Made by a program: the position numbers and the translations under genes. A stretch of DNA of 64,000 nucleotides from Neoroseomonas marina. GTDB taxonomy: Bacteria; Pseudomonadota; Alphaproteobacteria; Acetobacterales; Acetobacteraceae. Positions 8,759 through 16,701 of the stretch are shown here, piece after piece. Where the stretch lies: contig NZ_JABBKX010000001.1 in assembly GCF_012927745.1 (NCBI RefSeq), forward strand, positions 744,001 through 808,000, in the 5' to 3' direction. Under the pieces are notes generated by a model. That model saw only the letters and a program-made list of their open reading frames with translations. It ran no database searches and was not told the DNA's origin. Numbering within the stretch: position 1 is the first letter of the stretch; each line of letters starts with the position of its first letter.

Positions 8759-8770
8759 GGCAGTCGGTCC

Positions 8771-9226
8771 TCAGGCGGCCTCGTCCGGCACCCGGTCGCC
8801 GGACAGAAGCTCGGATTTCATGTTCAGCAGCGCCTCGACCACCTGGTGGACCGTCTCGCGGTCCAGCCCGGCGGTGATGCGGGCATGGAGTTCGGCGCGG
8901 TAGGCTTCGATGCGCGCCAGGATGGGCGCCGCGTCGGGCGTCAGGTGCAGGCGCCAGATGCGGCGATCGAAAGGATCGGGCCGGCGTTCCACCAGGCCCC
9001 TTCCCTGCAGCCGGTCGACCAGACGCCCCACCGTGATCGGCTCGACCTCCAGCGCGTCGGCCAGTTCCTTCTGGCTGAGCCCGCCCATGCGTTCGAGCCG
9101 CGCGAGGATCACCCATTGAGCCCGGGTCATCCCGTCCTCCCGCGCCCGCCGGTCGGCGTTGATGCGCACGAGGCGGCCGACATCGGAGAGCAGGAAGAGC
9201 AGATCGCGGTCGAGGGGGACTGGCAT
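8771..9226 (-). CDS. MarR-family transcriptional repressor of the emrAB operon
   Basis: A 151-residue winged-helix regulator. Helix-turn-helix residues lie in LSQKELADALEVEPITVGRLVDRLQGRGLV (about 50-79) and the wing in RRPDPFDRRIWRLHLT (81-96). Start MPVPLDRD at 9226 was chosen from the typical length of about 150; upstream in-frame codons give non-homologous sequence. It leads the marR-emrA-emrB operon. An AT-rich inverted repeat 10 bases upstream of its start is the likely autoregulatory site. The effector is probably a phenolic or drug-like molecule, by family. Confidence 0.9.
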   Translation of the reverse strand: MPVPLDRDLLFLLSDVGRLVRINADRRAREDGMTRAQWVILARLERMGGLSQKELADALEVEPITVGRLVDRLQGRGLVERRPDPFDRRIWRLHLTPDAAPILARIEAYRAELHARITAGLDRETVHQVVEALLNMKSELLSGDRVPDEAA

Positions 9227-9236
9227 AGCGGGAGTG

Positions 9237-9256
9237 ATAATAAGCAGCGTTATGAT
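9237..9256. promoter_or_regulatory. candidate MarR operator
   Basis: Left arm ATAATAA (9237-9243) and right arm TTATGAT (9250-9256) are inverted repeats matching at 6 of 7 positions around a 6-base centre. This is an AT-rich 20-bp near-palindrome in DNA that is otherwise very GC-rich. It sits 10 bases before the marR start codon, where a bound dimer would block RNA polymerase. The same 127-base gap serves the divergent lipoprotein gene. Confidence 0.5.
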
Positions 9257-9353
9257 TTGCCGCAATGGATGCCTTCTCATTTTCCGATCGGGCTTGCGCA
9301 ATTGTTCGCGATTGCGGATCATTCGCAAATATTCCGCGACGGAGCCTTCCCGC

Positions 9354-9674
9354 ATGTCCCGCACCACCCTGCTGCCGCTTGCGGCGGCGCTCCTTGCGCT
9401 CGGCGCCTGCGAAGGCCCGCAGCAGATCCTCGCCGACGAGCAGTCCGTCGCGACCGACGTCGCGCTCCGCCGCGCCCGCTTCGAGATGAACTGCCCCGCC
9501 GCCACCGCGACGGTGCTGTCGAGCCAGCTGCTGCAGCCCGCCGCCTGGCGCGGCATCGAACGCGCCGAATACACGATCGGGATCAGCGGCTGCGGGCAGC
9601 GCGTCACCTACATCACCATGTGCCAGCTCGGCTCCCCGAGCTGCGTGGCGGTCCGCGGCCAGGGCGGTGCCTGA
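9354..9674 (+). CDS. small lipoprotein of unknown function
   Basis: A 106-residue protein whose N-terminus MSRTTLLPLAAALLALGAC is a lipoprotein signal ending in the lipobox LGAC, with Cys19 as the predicted lipidated residue. The mature part has Cys in EMNCPAATAT, ISGCGQRV, TMCQLG and SPSCVAV, which could form two disulfides. No catalytic motif seen. It is divergent from marR and shares its regulatory gap, so it may respond to the same regulator. The family is not recognised, though such short Cys-rich lipoproteins are common in this group. Confidence 0.65.
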   Translation: MSRTTLLPLAAALLALGACEGPQQILADEQSVATDVALRRARFEMNCPAATATVLSSQLLQPAAWRGIERAEYTIGISGCGQRVTYITMCQLGSPSCVAVRGQGGA

Positions 9675-9804
9675 CGCGCCGGCCCGACCCCACCGGGCCG
9701 CGGTCCGCCTTGAGCCACCTCAACCAAGGGAGGACGGTCCGCGCTAGGGTTCCACCAGATAGCCGCGGAGCCTCGCGGCCATGCGGCATGGAGCGCGGTG
9801 ACGC

Positions 9805-11142
9805 GTGGGACGGATCAAGACAGCCCTCTGGGGCCTGCCCGGGCTGCTGTTCGCGCTGTGGATCGCAGCCGACCCTCTCGCCCTGGCGGCGACCGGCTTC
9901 TTTCCCCTTCGGTCCGGGATGGTGCAAGCCACCGGCCTCCTGGCGATGGGCTGCATGTCCGCCGCGATGATCCTGGCGCTGCGCCCACGATGGCCGGAAC
10001 GCTGGTTCGATGGCCTCGACAAGATGTACCGGCTGCACAAGTGGCTTGGCATCGGCGGGCTGGCGCTCTCGATCGTCCACTGGCTGTGGGCGCAGGGCCC
10101 CAAATGGGCCGTGGGCTATGGCTGGCTCGAACGTCCGGCGCGTGGACCGCGCCCTCCGCCGGGCAGCGGCATCGAGCAGGCGCTGCGCGGCCTGCGCGGC
10201 ACCGCGGAGGACATCGGCGAATGGGCATTCTACGCCGCGGTGCTGCTGATCCTGGTCGCGCTGGCCACGCGCATACCCTACCGCCTCTTCTACAAGACGC
10301 ACCGGTGGGTGGCGCTCGTCTACCTGGTGCTGGTCTTCCATTCCGTGGTCCTGACCGATTTCGCCTACTGGACGACGCCACTCGGCGTCGTGCTGGCGGT
10401 CCTGCTGGCCTGTGGCGCCTCCGCGGCGGTGGTCGTATTGCTGCGGCGGGTGGGCGCCGGGCGGCAGGTGCGCGGGACCATCGCGGCCCTCACCTACTAT
10501 CCGGAGCTGCGCGTGCTCGAAGGCGAGGTCTCGGTCCCCGATGGCTGGCCGGGCCACCGCGCCGGCCAGTTCGCCTTCGTCACCTCGGACGAGGCGGAGG
10601 GCGCGCATCCCTACACCATCGCCTCCGCCTGGCATCCCGATGAGCGGCGACTCACCTTCATCACCAAGGCGCTCGGCGACCACACGAGCAGGCTGCGCGA
10701 CCGCCTGAAGGTCGGGCATCCGGTGACGGTCGAAGGCCCCTATGGCTGCTTCACCTTCGACGACGACCGGCGGTGCCAGGTCTGGATCGGCGCCGGCATC
10801 GGCATCACGCCCTTCATCGCCCGCATGAAGCAGATCGCGCAGGACCGGCCGGTACCGGGACAGGAGATCCATCTTTTCCACCCGACCTCCGACTTCAGCG
10901 CGGAGGCGATCGCGAAGCTCACCGCCGATGCGGCGCGCGCCGGCGTCCGCCTGCACGTGCTGCATGACGCGCGCGACGGCCGGCTCAACGGCGAGCGCAT
11001 CCGCGCCGCTGTGCCCGCCTGGCGGGAGGCCAGCCTCTGGTTTTGCGGGCCGGTCGGCTTCGGCGCGGCCCTGCGGCGGGACTTCGCGGCGCAGGGCCTG
11101 CCGCCCTCCCGCTTCCACCAGGAACTCTTCGCCATGCGCTGA
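9805..11142 (+). CDS. ferric reductase-like transmembrane flavocytochrome
   Basis: The 445-residue protein resembles bacterial NOX/ferric-reductase proteins. The N-terminal half has six or so hydrophobic segments with paired His residues in MYRLHKWLG (near 74), LSIVHWLW (near 91), YKTHRWVAL (near 165) and VFHSVVL (near 178), suitable as haem b ligands. The C-terminal half is a ferredoxin-reductase module: HPYTIASAW (FAD site, near 269), VEGPYGCFTF (near 310), IGAGIGITPFIARM (NAD(P) pyrophosphate loop, near 329) and WFCGPVGFG (near 412). It would move electrons from cytosolic NAD(P)H across the membrane. The start is GTG. No partner gene is adjacent. Confidence 0.85.
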   Translation: MGRIKTALWGLPGLLFALWIAADPLALAATGFFPLRSGMVQATGLLAMGCMSAAMILALRPRWPERWFDGLDKMYRLHKWLGIGGLALSIVHWLWAQGPKWAVGYGWLERPARGPRPPPGSGIEQALRGLRGTAEDIGEWAFYAAVLLILVALATRIPYRLFYKTHRWVALVYLVLVFHSVVLTDFAYWTTPLGVVLAVLLACGASAAVVVLLRRVGAGRQVRGTIAALTYYPELRVLEGEVSVPDGWPGHRAGQFAFVTSDEAEGAHPYTIASAWHPDERRLTFITKALGDHTSRLRDRLKVGHPVTVEGPYGCFTFDDDRRCQVWIGAGIGITPFIARMKQIAQDRPVPGQEIHLFHPTSDFSAEAIAKLTADAARAGVRLHVLHDARDGRLNGERIRAAVPAWREASLWFCGPVGFGAALRRDFAAQGLPPSRFHQELFAMR

Positions 11143-11213
11143 GCGCGGGTTGCGCGGCAGGCCGGCGGCCCGCATCCTCCGCCGCACGAAGCCGCCAAAG
11201 GGGGAACCGCCAG

Positions 11214-12224
11214 GTGACGCTGACCGTGCTCGAGCCCGAGGGGCTCTATCCCGACACTTCGCTCGAGCAGCGCATCATGGGCCCCTCGGTCCGCATCGTG
11301 CAGGGAGCGTGCAAATCCTCGCTCGCCGAACTGCCCGACGAGCTGTGCCAGCAGGCCGATGCGCTGATGACGCTGCGCATGGCCGTCCCCGCCGATCAGA
11401 TCGCGCGCTTTCCCAATCTGCGCGTCATCATCCGCATGGGCGTGGGCTATGACCGCGTCGACCGCGCGGCCGCTGCGGCGCGGGGCATCAAGGTCTGCAA
11501 CGTGCCGGACTACGGCACGCAGGAAGTGGCGGAATTCGCGGTGCTGATGGCGCTCGCGCTGCGCCGCGGCCTCACGCTCTATCACGACACCCAGCGCGGC
11601 CCGAACCCCGCGCCCTGGGCCGTGATGCGCCATCCCGCGGTGCGTCGGCAGGAGGTGCAGACCTTCGGCATCCTCGGCCTCGGCCGCATCGGCACGGCCG
11701 CGGCGCTGCGCGCCAAGGCGCTCGGCTATCGCGTGGTGTTCTATGATCCGGCGCTGCCCAATGGCGCCGACCGGGCCATCGGCGTCACGCGCTGTCGCAC
11801 CATGGACGAGATGCTCGCCCAGGCCGACGTGCTCTCGATCCACTGCCCGCTGACGCGCAACACACGCGGGCTGGTCGGCGAGCGAGAGCTGCGCCTGCTG
11901 CCGCAGAACGCCGTCGTCATCAACACGGCGCGCGGGCCGATCCTCGACATCGACGCGCTCGAGCGCGTGCTGCGCGAGGGGCACATCGCCGCGGCGGGCC
12001 TCGACGTCATTCCGGTCGAACCGCCGGTGGAACCCATCCCCGCCCTGCTCCGCGCCTATCGCGACAAGGAGGAATGGCTGAACGGGCGCCTCATCATCTG
12101 CCCGCACATCGCCTTCCACACGCCGGAGGCGTGGGACGACATCCGGCTGAAGGCGGCTGAGACGATGCGGGACGTGCTGGTCGAAGGGCGGAACACGAAT
12201 GTGATTCCGCCGGAGAGCGACTGA
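11214..12224 (+). CDS. D-isomer-specific 2-hydroxyacid dehydrogenase (CtBP-like)
   Basis: A 336-residue NAD-dependent 2-hydroxyacid dehydrogenase. The Rossmann motif is FGILGLGRIGTAAALRAKALG near 147. The catalytic trio is visible as Arg in INTARGPILD, Glu in VIPVEPP and His in ICPHIAFHT. NVPDYGTQEVAEFAV near 98 is typical of the CtBP-related branch. Start GTG 11214 follows a purine-rich AAGGGGGAA ribosome site. The 3' end is followed by a REP-like hairpin pair. Substrate not deducible. Confidence 0.87.
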   Translation: MTLTVLEPEGLYPDTSLEQRIMGPSVRIVQGACKSSLAELPDELCQQADALMTLRMAVPADQIARFPNLRVIIRMGVGYDRVDRAAAAARGIKVCNVPDYGTQEVAEFAVLMALALRRGLTLYHDTQRGPNPAPWAVMRHPAVRRQEVQTFGILGLGRIGTAAALRAKALGYRVVFYDPALPNGADRAIGVTRCRTMDEMLAQADVLSIHCPLTRNTRGLVGERELRLLPQNAVVINTARGPILDIDALERVLREGHIAAAGLDVIPVEPPVEPIPALLRAYRDKEEWLNGRLIICPHIAFHTPEAWDDIRLKAAETMRDVLVEGRNTNVIPPESD

Positions 12225-12241
12225 TTGCGCTTAACGACGAA

Positions 12242-12295
12242 TTGGAGGGGCCTTGCCCCTCCAAGCCACCCCACCAAAGGCCGAAAGGCCTTTGG
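12242..12295 (+). repeat. REP-like double hairpin, copy A
   Basis: Hairpin 1 is TTGGAGGGGC (12242-12251) pairing with GCCCCTCCAA (12255-12264), a perfect 10-bp stem with a 3-nt loop. After a 9-base C-rich spacer, hairpin 2 is CCAAAGGCC (12274-12282), GAAA tetraloop, GGCCTTTGG (12287-12295). The same two-hairpin layout recurs inverted at 12378-12430 and directly at 28649-28706. Confidence 0.7.
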
Positions 12296-12377
12296 GAACC
12301 TCGACATGGCACCGTGCACGACGGTCGAGACGATCACACGGCGCAGCATTTGCGCCGGAGACATGAAGTGATGGTTT

Positions 12378-12430
12378 GCAAAGGCCTTTCGGCCTTTGCC
12401 GGGGAGGTCCGGAGGGGCGGAGCCCCTCCG
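12378..12430 (-). repeat. REP-like double hairpin, copy B (inverted)
   Basis: On the plus strand hairpin 2 comes first: GCAAAGGCC (12378-12386), TTTC loop, GGCCTTTGC (12391-12399). A 10-base spacer follows, then hairpin 1: CGGAGGGGC (12410-12418) pairing with GCCCCTCCG (12422-12430). Read on the minus strand it has the same order and loop (GAAA) as copy A. With A it makes an inverted pair about 80 bases apart, like a BIME, between two genes of one strand. Confidence 0.7.
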
Positions 12431-12450
12431 TCACGCCCACCGAGGACATC

Positions 12451-13587
12451 ATGATCCGCAGCACCGAAGCCCACGCCACCCGCCTCAAGGCCGCGCGCAC
12501 CCTGGTCGAGGACATCCTGATCCCCGCCGAGGCGCAGATGGACGCCGAGGACCGCATGCCCGACGCGGCCCGCGCCGCGCTGCGCGCGCACGGCCTGTTC
12601 GGCATCTCGATCCCCGAAGCCTTCGGCGGCCTCGGCCTGACGATGGAGGAAGAGGCCGGGCTGATGCTGGTCCTCGGCCGCGCCGCACCCGCCTATCGCG
12701 CGGTCTATGCGCTCAACAGCGGCGGCGCGGCGCAGATCCTGCTGCGTGCGGGCAGCGAGGCGCAGAAGGCGCAATGGCTGCCGGGCCTCGCCAGCGGCGC
12801 GAGGATCGCCTGCTTCTGCCTGTCCGAACCCGAGGCCGGGTCCGACGCAGCGGCGCTGCAGACCACCGCGCGGCGCGAGGGGGACGGCTGGCGCCTCGAC
12901 GGACGCAAGCGCTGGGTCACCAACGCGCCCGAGGCCGGCATGCTGATGGTCATGGCCCGCACGGGCGGAGAAGGCGCGCGCGGCATCTCCGCCTTCGCGA
13001 TCGACCCCGCCACGCCCGGCATCCACATCCAGCCGGCGCAGTCCAAGATGGGCATGCGCGGCGCGCTCACCGCCGACATCGTGTTCGACGATGCGCGCAT
13101 CCCAGCCGATGCGCTGGTCGGCGCGGAAGGCGACGGGCTGAAACTCGCCCTCGCCGGTCTCGACAAGGTGCGGCTGCATCTCGCGGCCCTGTCCGCGGGG
13201 CTGATGGAACGGCTGATCGACGAAGGCCGCGCCCATGCGCTGCGCCGCCGCCAGTTCGGCAAGCCGCTCGCCGACCAGCCCGCCATCGGCGCCCTGCTGG
13301 CGGACAGCGCGGCGGAAGCGCTCGCCGCGCGCTGCATGGCGCTCGAGCTCGCCCGCGCGCGGGACGACGGCACGCTGCGCCCGGCCGACGCCGCGGCGGC
13401 GAAACTCTTCGCGACCGAGGCGCTCGGCCGCGTCGCCGACCGCGTCCTGCAGGTCCATGGCGGCGAGGGCTACATGACCGGCAGCGCAGCCGAGCGCCTC
13501 TATCGCGACGTGCGGCTGCTGCGCATCCTCGACGGCACTTCGGAGATCCAGCGCCTGGTCGTCGCGCGCGGGCTCTTTTCAGCCTAG
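12451..13587 (+). CDS. acyl-CoA dehydrogenase family protein
   Basis: A 378-residue FAD flavoprotein that desaturates acyl-CoA at C2-C3 and passes electrons to ETF. Visible motifs are CFCLSEPEAGSDAAALQTTA near 124 (FAD/substrate loop), RKRWVTNAPEAGMLMVMA near 154, the C-terminal YLQ-like helix RVLQVHGGEGYMTGSAAERLYRDVR, and LRILDGTSEIQRLVVARGL. The catalytic base is expected in the MTGSAAERLYRD region; no Glu is obvious at the usual short-chain position, so chain preference is unclear. The ATG at 12451 fits the usual N-terminus and excludes the upstream repeat. Confidence 0.87.
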   Translation: MIRSTEAHATRLKAARTLVEDILIPAEAQMDAEDRMPDAARAALRAHGLFGISIPEAFGGLGLTMEEEAGLMLVLGRAAPAYRAVYALNSGGAAQILLRAGSEAQKAQWLPGLASGARIACFCLSEPEAGSDAAALQTTARREGDGWRLDGRKRWVTNAPEAGMLMVMARTGGEGARGISAFAIDPATPGIHIQPAQSKMGMRGALTADIVFDDARIPADALVGAEGDGLKLALAGLDKVRLHLAALSAGLMERLIDEGRAHALRRRQFGKPLADQPAIGALLADSAAEALAARCMALELARARDDGTLRPADAAAAKLFATEALGRVADRVLQVHGGEGYMTGSAAERLYRDVRLLRILDGTSEIQRLVVARGLFSA

Positions 13588-14982
13588 CTCACGCCGCGAC
13601 ACCGCCCGCCAGCGGCGCAGCATCAGCACCGCCACGATGGCGAGCCCGACACCGAGGCCGACCCAGACCCCCATCGGCCCCAGCCCGCCGACATGCGCGA
13701 CGAACAGGCCGAAGGGCAGCCCGATCCCCCAATAGCCCAGCGCCGCGAACAGCATCGGCACGCGCGTATCCTTCAACCCGCGCAGCGCGCCCGCCGTGAC
13801 CACCTGGATCCCGTCGCCGAGCTGGAAGAAGCCCGCCACCATCAGCAGCGTGGCGCCGAGTGCCGCGACCTCGGCCGCCGTCGCATCCGCAGGGTTGAGG
13901 AAGACCCATGCGATCACCGGCGACATCGTCACCAGCATCACCGCCATCGCCGCCATGAAGGTGGCGCCGAGCCCGATCGCGACCCAGCCGGCCCGCGCCG
14001 CCGCGGCCGCATCGCGCGCACCGGCCGCGAGACCCACCCGCGCCGTCGCTGCCTGCCCGATGCCCATCGGCACCATGAAGGTCGCGGACGCCGTCTGGAT
14101 CGCGATGGCGTGCGCCGCGACCGCCGTCGCGCCGAACCACCCCATGGCGAGGGCCGCTGCCGAGAACACCCCGATTTCGAGCAGCATCGCCGCGGCGATC
14201 GGCAGCCCGACCACGAACACCTCCCGCATGCGGGCCGGCTGCGGCCGCCAGGCGCGACCCAGAAGATGAAAGCGCCGGAACACCCGATCGCGGCGGATCA
14301 GCACCAGGGTCGCGATCACCATGCCCCAGTTCGCGAGGCTCAGCGCCAGCCCCGCCCCGGCGACGCCGAGTCCCGCCGGGAAGATCAGTGCCCAGGCGAT
14401 GGGCAGGTTCAGCACCACTGCCGCGAGCGAGATCCACATCGCGCCCGCGGGCCGCTCCATGGCCGCGAGGAATCCCCGCAGCACCACGAAGGCGCAGAAG
14501 CCGGGCATGCCGAACATCGCCGCCCGCGCATACTCCTGCGCCAGCGCCGCCAGCACCGGATCCTGCCCCAGCGCCCGCAGCACCGCCTCGGTCTGCCACA
14601 GCAACAGCCAGGACGGCAGCAGCGCCAGGCCCACCGCCCAGAGCGCCGAACGCGTCGCGCGCCGCATGCCGCGCACCCAGCCCCGCCCGGCCCCGCCGAC
14701 CAGGCGCCCCGCCCCGCGCACCTGCGCCTGCAGCGGCGCCGCCGCGAAGGCGAGCCCGAGCCCCGGCGCCAGCAGCGCGAAATACAGACTGACGGCGAGC
14801 ATCCCGCCGGCGAGCGCCTCGGTCCCGAGATGGCCGAGCAGCGCCGTCTCGGTCAGCGCGAGCGCCATCTGCGACAGGTTGGTGAAGACGATCGGCAGCG
14901 AAAGCACGAGCGTCGCTCGCGCTTCCGTGCGCCAATCGGGCGATGCGGGCGTTCCCGTCACCGCCGCATGTCCGGCGTCCAT
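13579..14982 (-). CDS. MATE-family efflux transporter
   Basis: A 467-residue inner-membrane cation-coupled exporter of the NorM-type MATE family. Twelve hydrophobic helices are readable in two similar halves; the first begins LVLSLPIVFTNLSQMALALTETALLGHLG, with the family QM..TE pattern in helix 1. The C-terminal half carries QLGDGIQVVTAGALRGLKDTRVPM, a conserved MATE loop. It is convergent with the acyl-CoA dehydrogenase (9 bases overlapping) and divergent from a secreted hydrolase. Substrate not deducible. Confidence 0.9.
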   Translation of the reverse strand: MDAGHAAVTGTPASPDWRTEARATLVLSLPIVFTNLSQMALALTETALLGHLGTEALAGGMLAVSLYFALLAPGLGLAFAAAPLQAQVRGAGRLVGGAGRGWVRGMRRATRSALWAVGLALLPSWLLLWQTEAVLRALGQDPVLAALAQEYARAAMFGMPGFCAFVVLRGFLAAMERPAGAMWISLAAVVLNLPIAWALIFPAGLGVAGAGLALSLANWGMVIATLVLIRRDRVFRRFHLLGRAWRPQPARMREVFVVGLPIAAAMLLEIGVFSAAALAMGWFGATAVAAHAIAIQTASATFMVPMGIGQAATARVGLAAGARDAAAAARAGWVAIGLGATFMAAMAVMLVTMSPVIAWVFLNPADATAAEVAALGATLLMVAGFFQLGDGIQVVTAGALRGLKDTRVPMLFAALGYWGIGLPFGLFVAHVGGLGPMGVWVGLGVGLAIVAVLMLRRWRAVSRRELG

Positions 14983-15058
14983 TGTCCTGCATCTAGCCTC
15001 GGACGGTGCGCGACGCCACCGGCCGCGCTATCTGTGCGACGACAGCACGGAGAAACAC

Positions 15059-16090
15059 ATGCATCGCCGGATGTTGATCGCCGCTCCGCTCGCCGCCCCG
15101 CTGGCCGCGACACGCGTCTCCGCCCAGGGCGTGACGCTCGCGACCGAGGAGTACATGCTGCCGACCGGCGACGCCGGCATCGAGGTCTTCCTGCGCAACA
15201 AGCGGCCGGAGGAGACGACGCGCTTCACGCCGACGCGCACGCTGCTGTTCGTCCATGGGGCGACCTATCCGGCGCATGCCGCCTTCGACCTGCCGCTCGG
15301 CGGCCTGTCCTGGATGGACTACATCGCCTCGCGCGGATTCGACGTCTGGTGCCTGGACCTGCGCGGCTATGGCCGCAGCACGCGCCCGCCGCAGATGGCC
15401 CAGCCGCCTGAGGCGAACCCGCCGATCGTGCGCGCCGACGTCGCGCTGCAGGACATCACCGCCGCCGCCGCCTTCATCCGCCAGCACCGCAGCGTGCCGC
15501 GCCTGATCCACATGGGCTGGTCCTGGGGCAGCACGCTGATGGGCCGCTTCGCCGCGGAGAATCCGGGCAATGTCGAGCGCCTCGTACTCTTCGCCCCGCC
15601 CTGGGTCTCGCAGGGAGCGACCACCGCCACCGCGCCGCTCGGCGCGTACCGCACCGTCACCCAGGCCCAGGCGCGCGAACGGTGGATGAACGGCGTGCCG
15701 GAGGCCAAGCGCGCCGCCCTGATCCCGCCCGGCTGGTTCGAGCATTGGGCCGGCGTCACCTGGGCCACCGACCCCGAGGGCCTGCGCCGCAACCCCTCCG
15801 TCCTGCGCGCACCCAACGGCGTGCTGCAGGATTTCCGGGAGTTCGAGCAGGCCGGCCGCCCCTCCTGGGATCCCGCCAAGGTCACCGCGCCGACGCTGCT
15901 CGTCGTCGGCGAATGGGACCACGATACGCCGCCCGCCATGGCGGCTGCGCTCTTTCCGCTGCTCACGAACAGCCCGGGCAAGCGCCTGGTGATGCTGGGC
16001 GAGGGCACGCACACCATGCTGCTCGAGCGCAATCGCGGCGTGCTCTATTCGACGGTGCAGGCCTTCCTCGAGGAAAGCGCGGCGTCCTGA
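15059..16090 (+). CDS. exported alpha/beta hydrolase
   Basis: A 343-residue serine hydrolase with an N-terminal signal (MLIAAPLAAPLAATRVSAQG) and therefore probably periplasmic. Oxyanion-hole region: LLFVHGATYPA near 62. The nucleophile Ser lies in MGWSWGSTLMG near 157 (GxSxG). The acid is Asp in VVGEWDHDTP near 285 and the base is His in GEGTHTMLLE near 318, so the triad is complete. WCLDLRGYGRSTRP is the usual strand-4 loop. Start ATG 15059 just precedes the signal peptide. Substrate unknown; esterase or lactonase is likely. Confidence 0.83.
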   Translation: MHRRMLIAAPLAAPLAATRVSAQGVTLATEEYMLPTGDAGIEVFLRNKRPEETTRFTPTRTLLFVHGATYPAHAAFDLPLGGLSWMDYIASRGFDVWCLDLRGYGRSTRPPQMAQPPEANPPIVRADVALQDITAAAAFIRQHRSVPRLIHMGWSWGSTLMGRFAAENPGNVERLVLFAPPWVSQGATTATAPLGAYRTVTQAQARERWMNGVPEAKRAALIPPGWFEHWAGVTWATDPEGLRRNPSVLRAPNGVLQDFREFEQAGRPSWDPAKVTAPTLLVVGEWDHDTPPAMAAALFPLLTNSPGKRLVMLGEGTHTMLLERNRGVLYSTVQAFLEESAAS

Positions 16091-16169
16091 AGCGCTTCAT
16101 CAACACGCAACGTCATTTCTGTAACAATGCCGGGGCCGCCGATTCGGCGGTCCTTCCGAGAGTCACGCC

Positions 16170-16496
16170 ATGCATTTCCGCCGCAGCCTTGTCGCCGTCG
16201 CCGCCGTCGCGCTCGCCCTGAGCGGTGCCGCCAGCGCACAGACCACCGATCCGTCCTTCCGGCTGAACAACCGGTCCAACGTCACCATCATGGAGCTCTA
16301 CGTCTCCTCCTCGGCCGACCGGAACTGGGGCCAGGATCGCCTCGGCGCCAATGTCCTCGCGCCCGGCCAGAGCTTCATCGTCCGCCTGCCCGATGGCCAG
16401 TGCGTCAACGACATCCGCATCGTCCCGCAGAGCGGCCAGCCGATCGAGCGCATGCAGATCAACACCTGCAACCTCACGGACATCAACTTCCCCTGA
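16170..16496 (+). CDS. small secreted protein of unknown function
   Basis: This is a 108-residue precursor with a clean signal peptide (SLVAVAAVALALSGAASAQ, cleaved after about residue 24). The mature part is beta-rich, with SNVTIMELYVS, RNWGQDRLGANVLAPGQSF, RLPDGQCVNDIRIV and a second Cys in QINTCNLTD that could pair with the first. I recall similar short secreted proteins with an RNWG...LAPG pattern in alphaproteobacteria, but no function. An excellent intrinsic terminator follows, so this is a single-gene or end-of-operon unit. Confidence 0.75.
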   Translation: MHFRRSLVAVAAVALALSGAASAQTTDPSFRLNNRSNVTIMELYVSSSADRNWGQDRLGANVLAPGQSFIVRLPDGQCVNDIRIVPQSGQPIERMQINTCNLTDINFP

Positions 16497-16530
16497 TCCG
16501 GACCGCGCTGCCGGGGCGTGCGATCGGATG

Positions 16531-16560
16531 GCGGCGCAGCCTGTGGCTGCGCCGCTTTTT
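16531..16560 (+). terminator. rho-independent terminator
   Basis: GCGGCGCAGCC (16531-16541) pairs perfectly with GGCTGCGCCGC (16545-16555) around a TGT loop, followed at once by five T residues (16556-16560). This is the only textbook intrinsic terminator noticed in the window; it closes the secreted-protein gene ending at 16496. Confidence 0.88.
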
Positions 16561-16701
16561 CATGCGCCGGGCCCGTTGCGGCGCCGCGGCAGGACCCAGG
16601 TAGCCAAGACCCGACGGCAGGGAAGACCACCTGGGCCCACGCCAGATTGACAACCCGCCGCCGCGCTCCGCAGGCTCCGGTCAAAGGCTGGAGGGACCGC
16701 C

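Noticed and set aside
12231..12605. Minus-strand frame of 124 codons across the REP-like pair
   Set aside because: It crosses two hairpin elements and the start of the acyl-CoA dehydrogenase; translation is Arg/Ser-rich without motifs.
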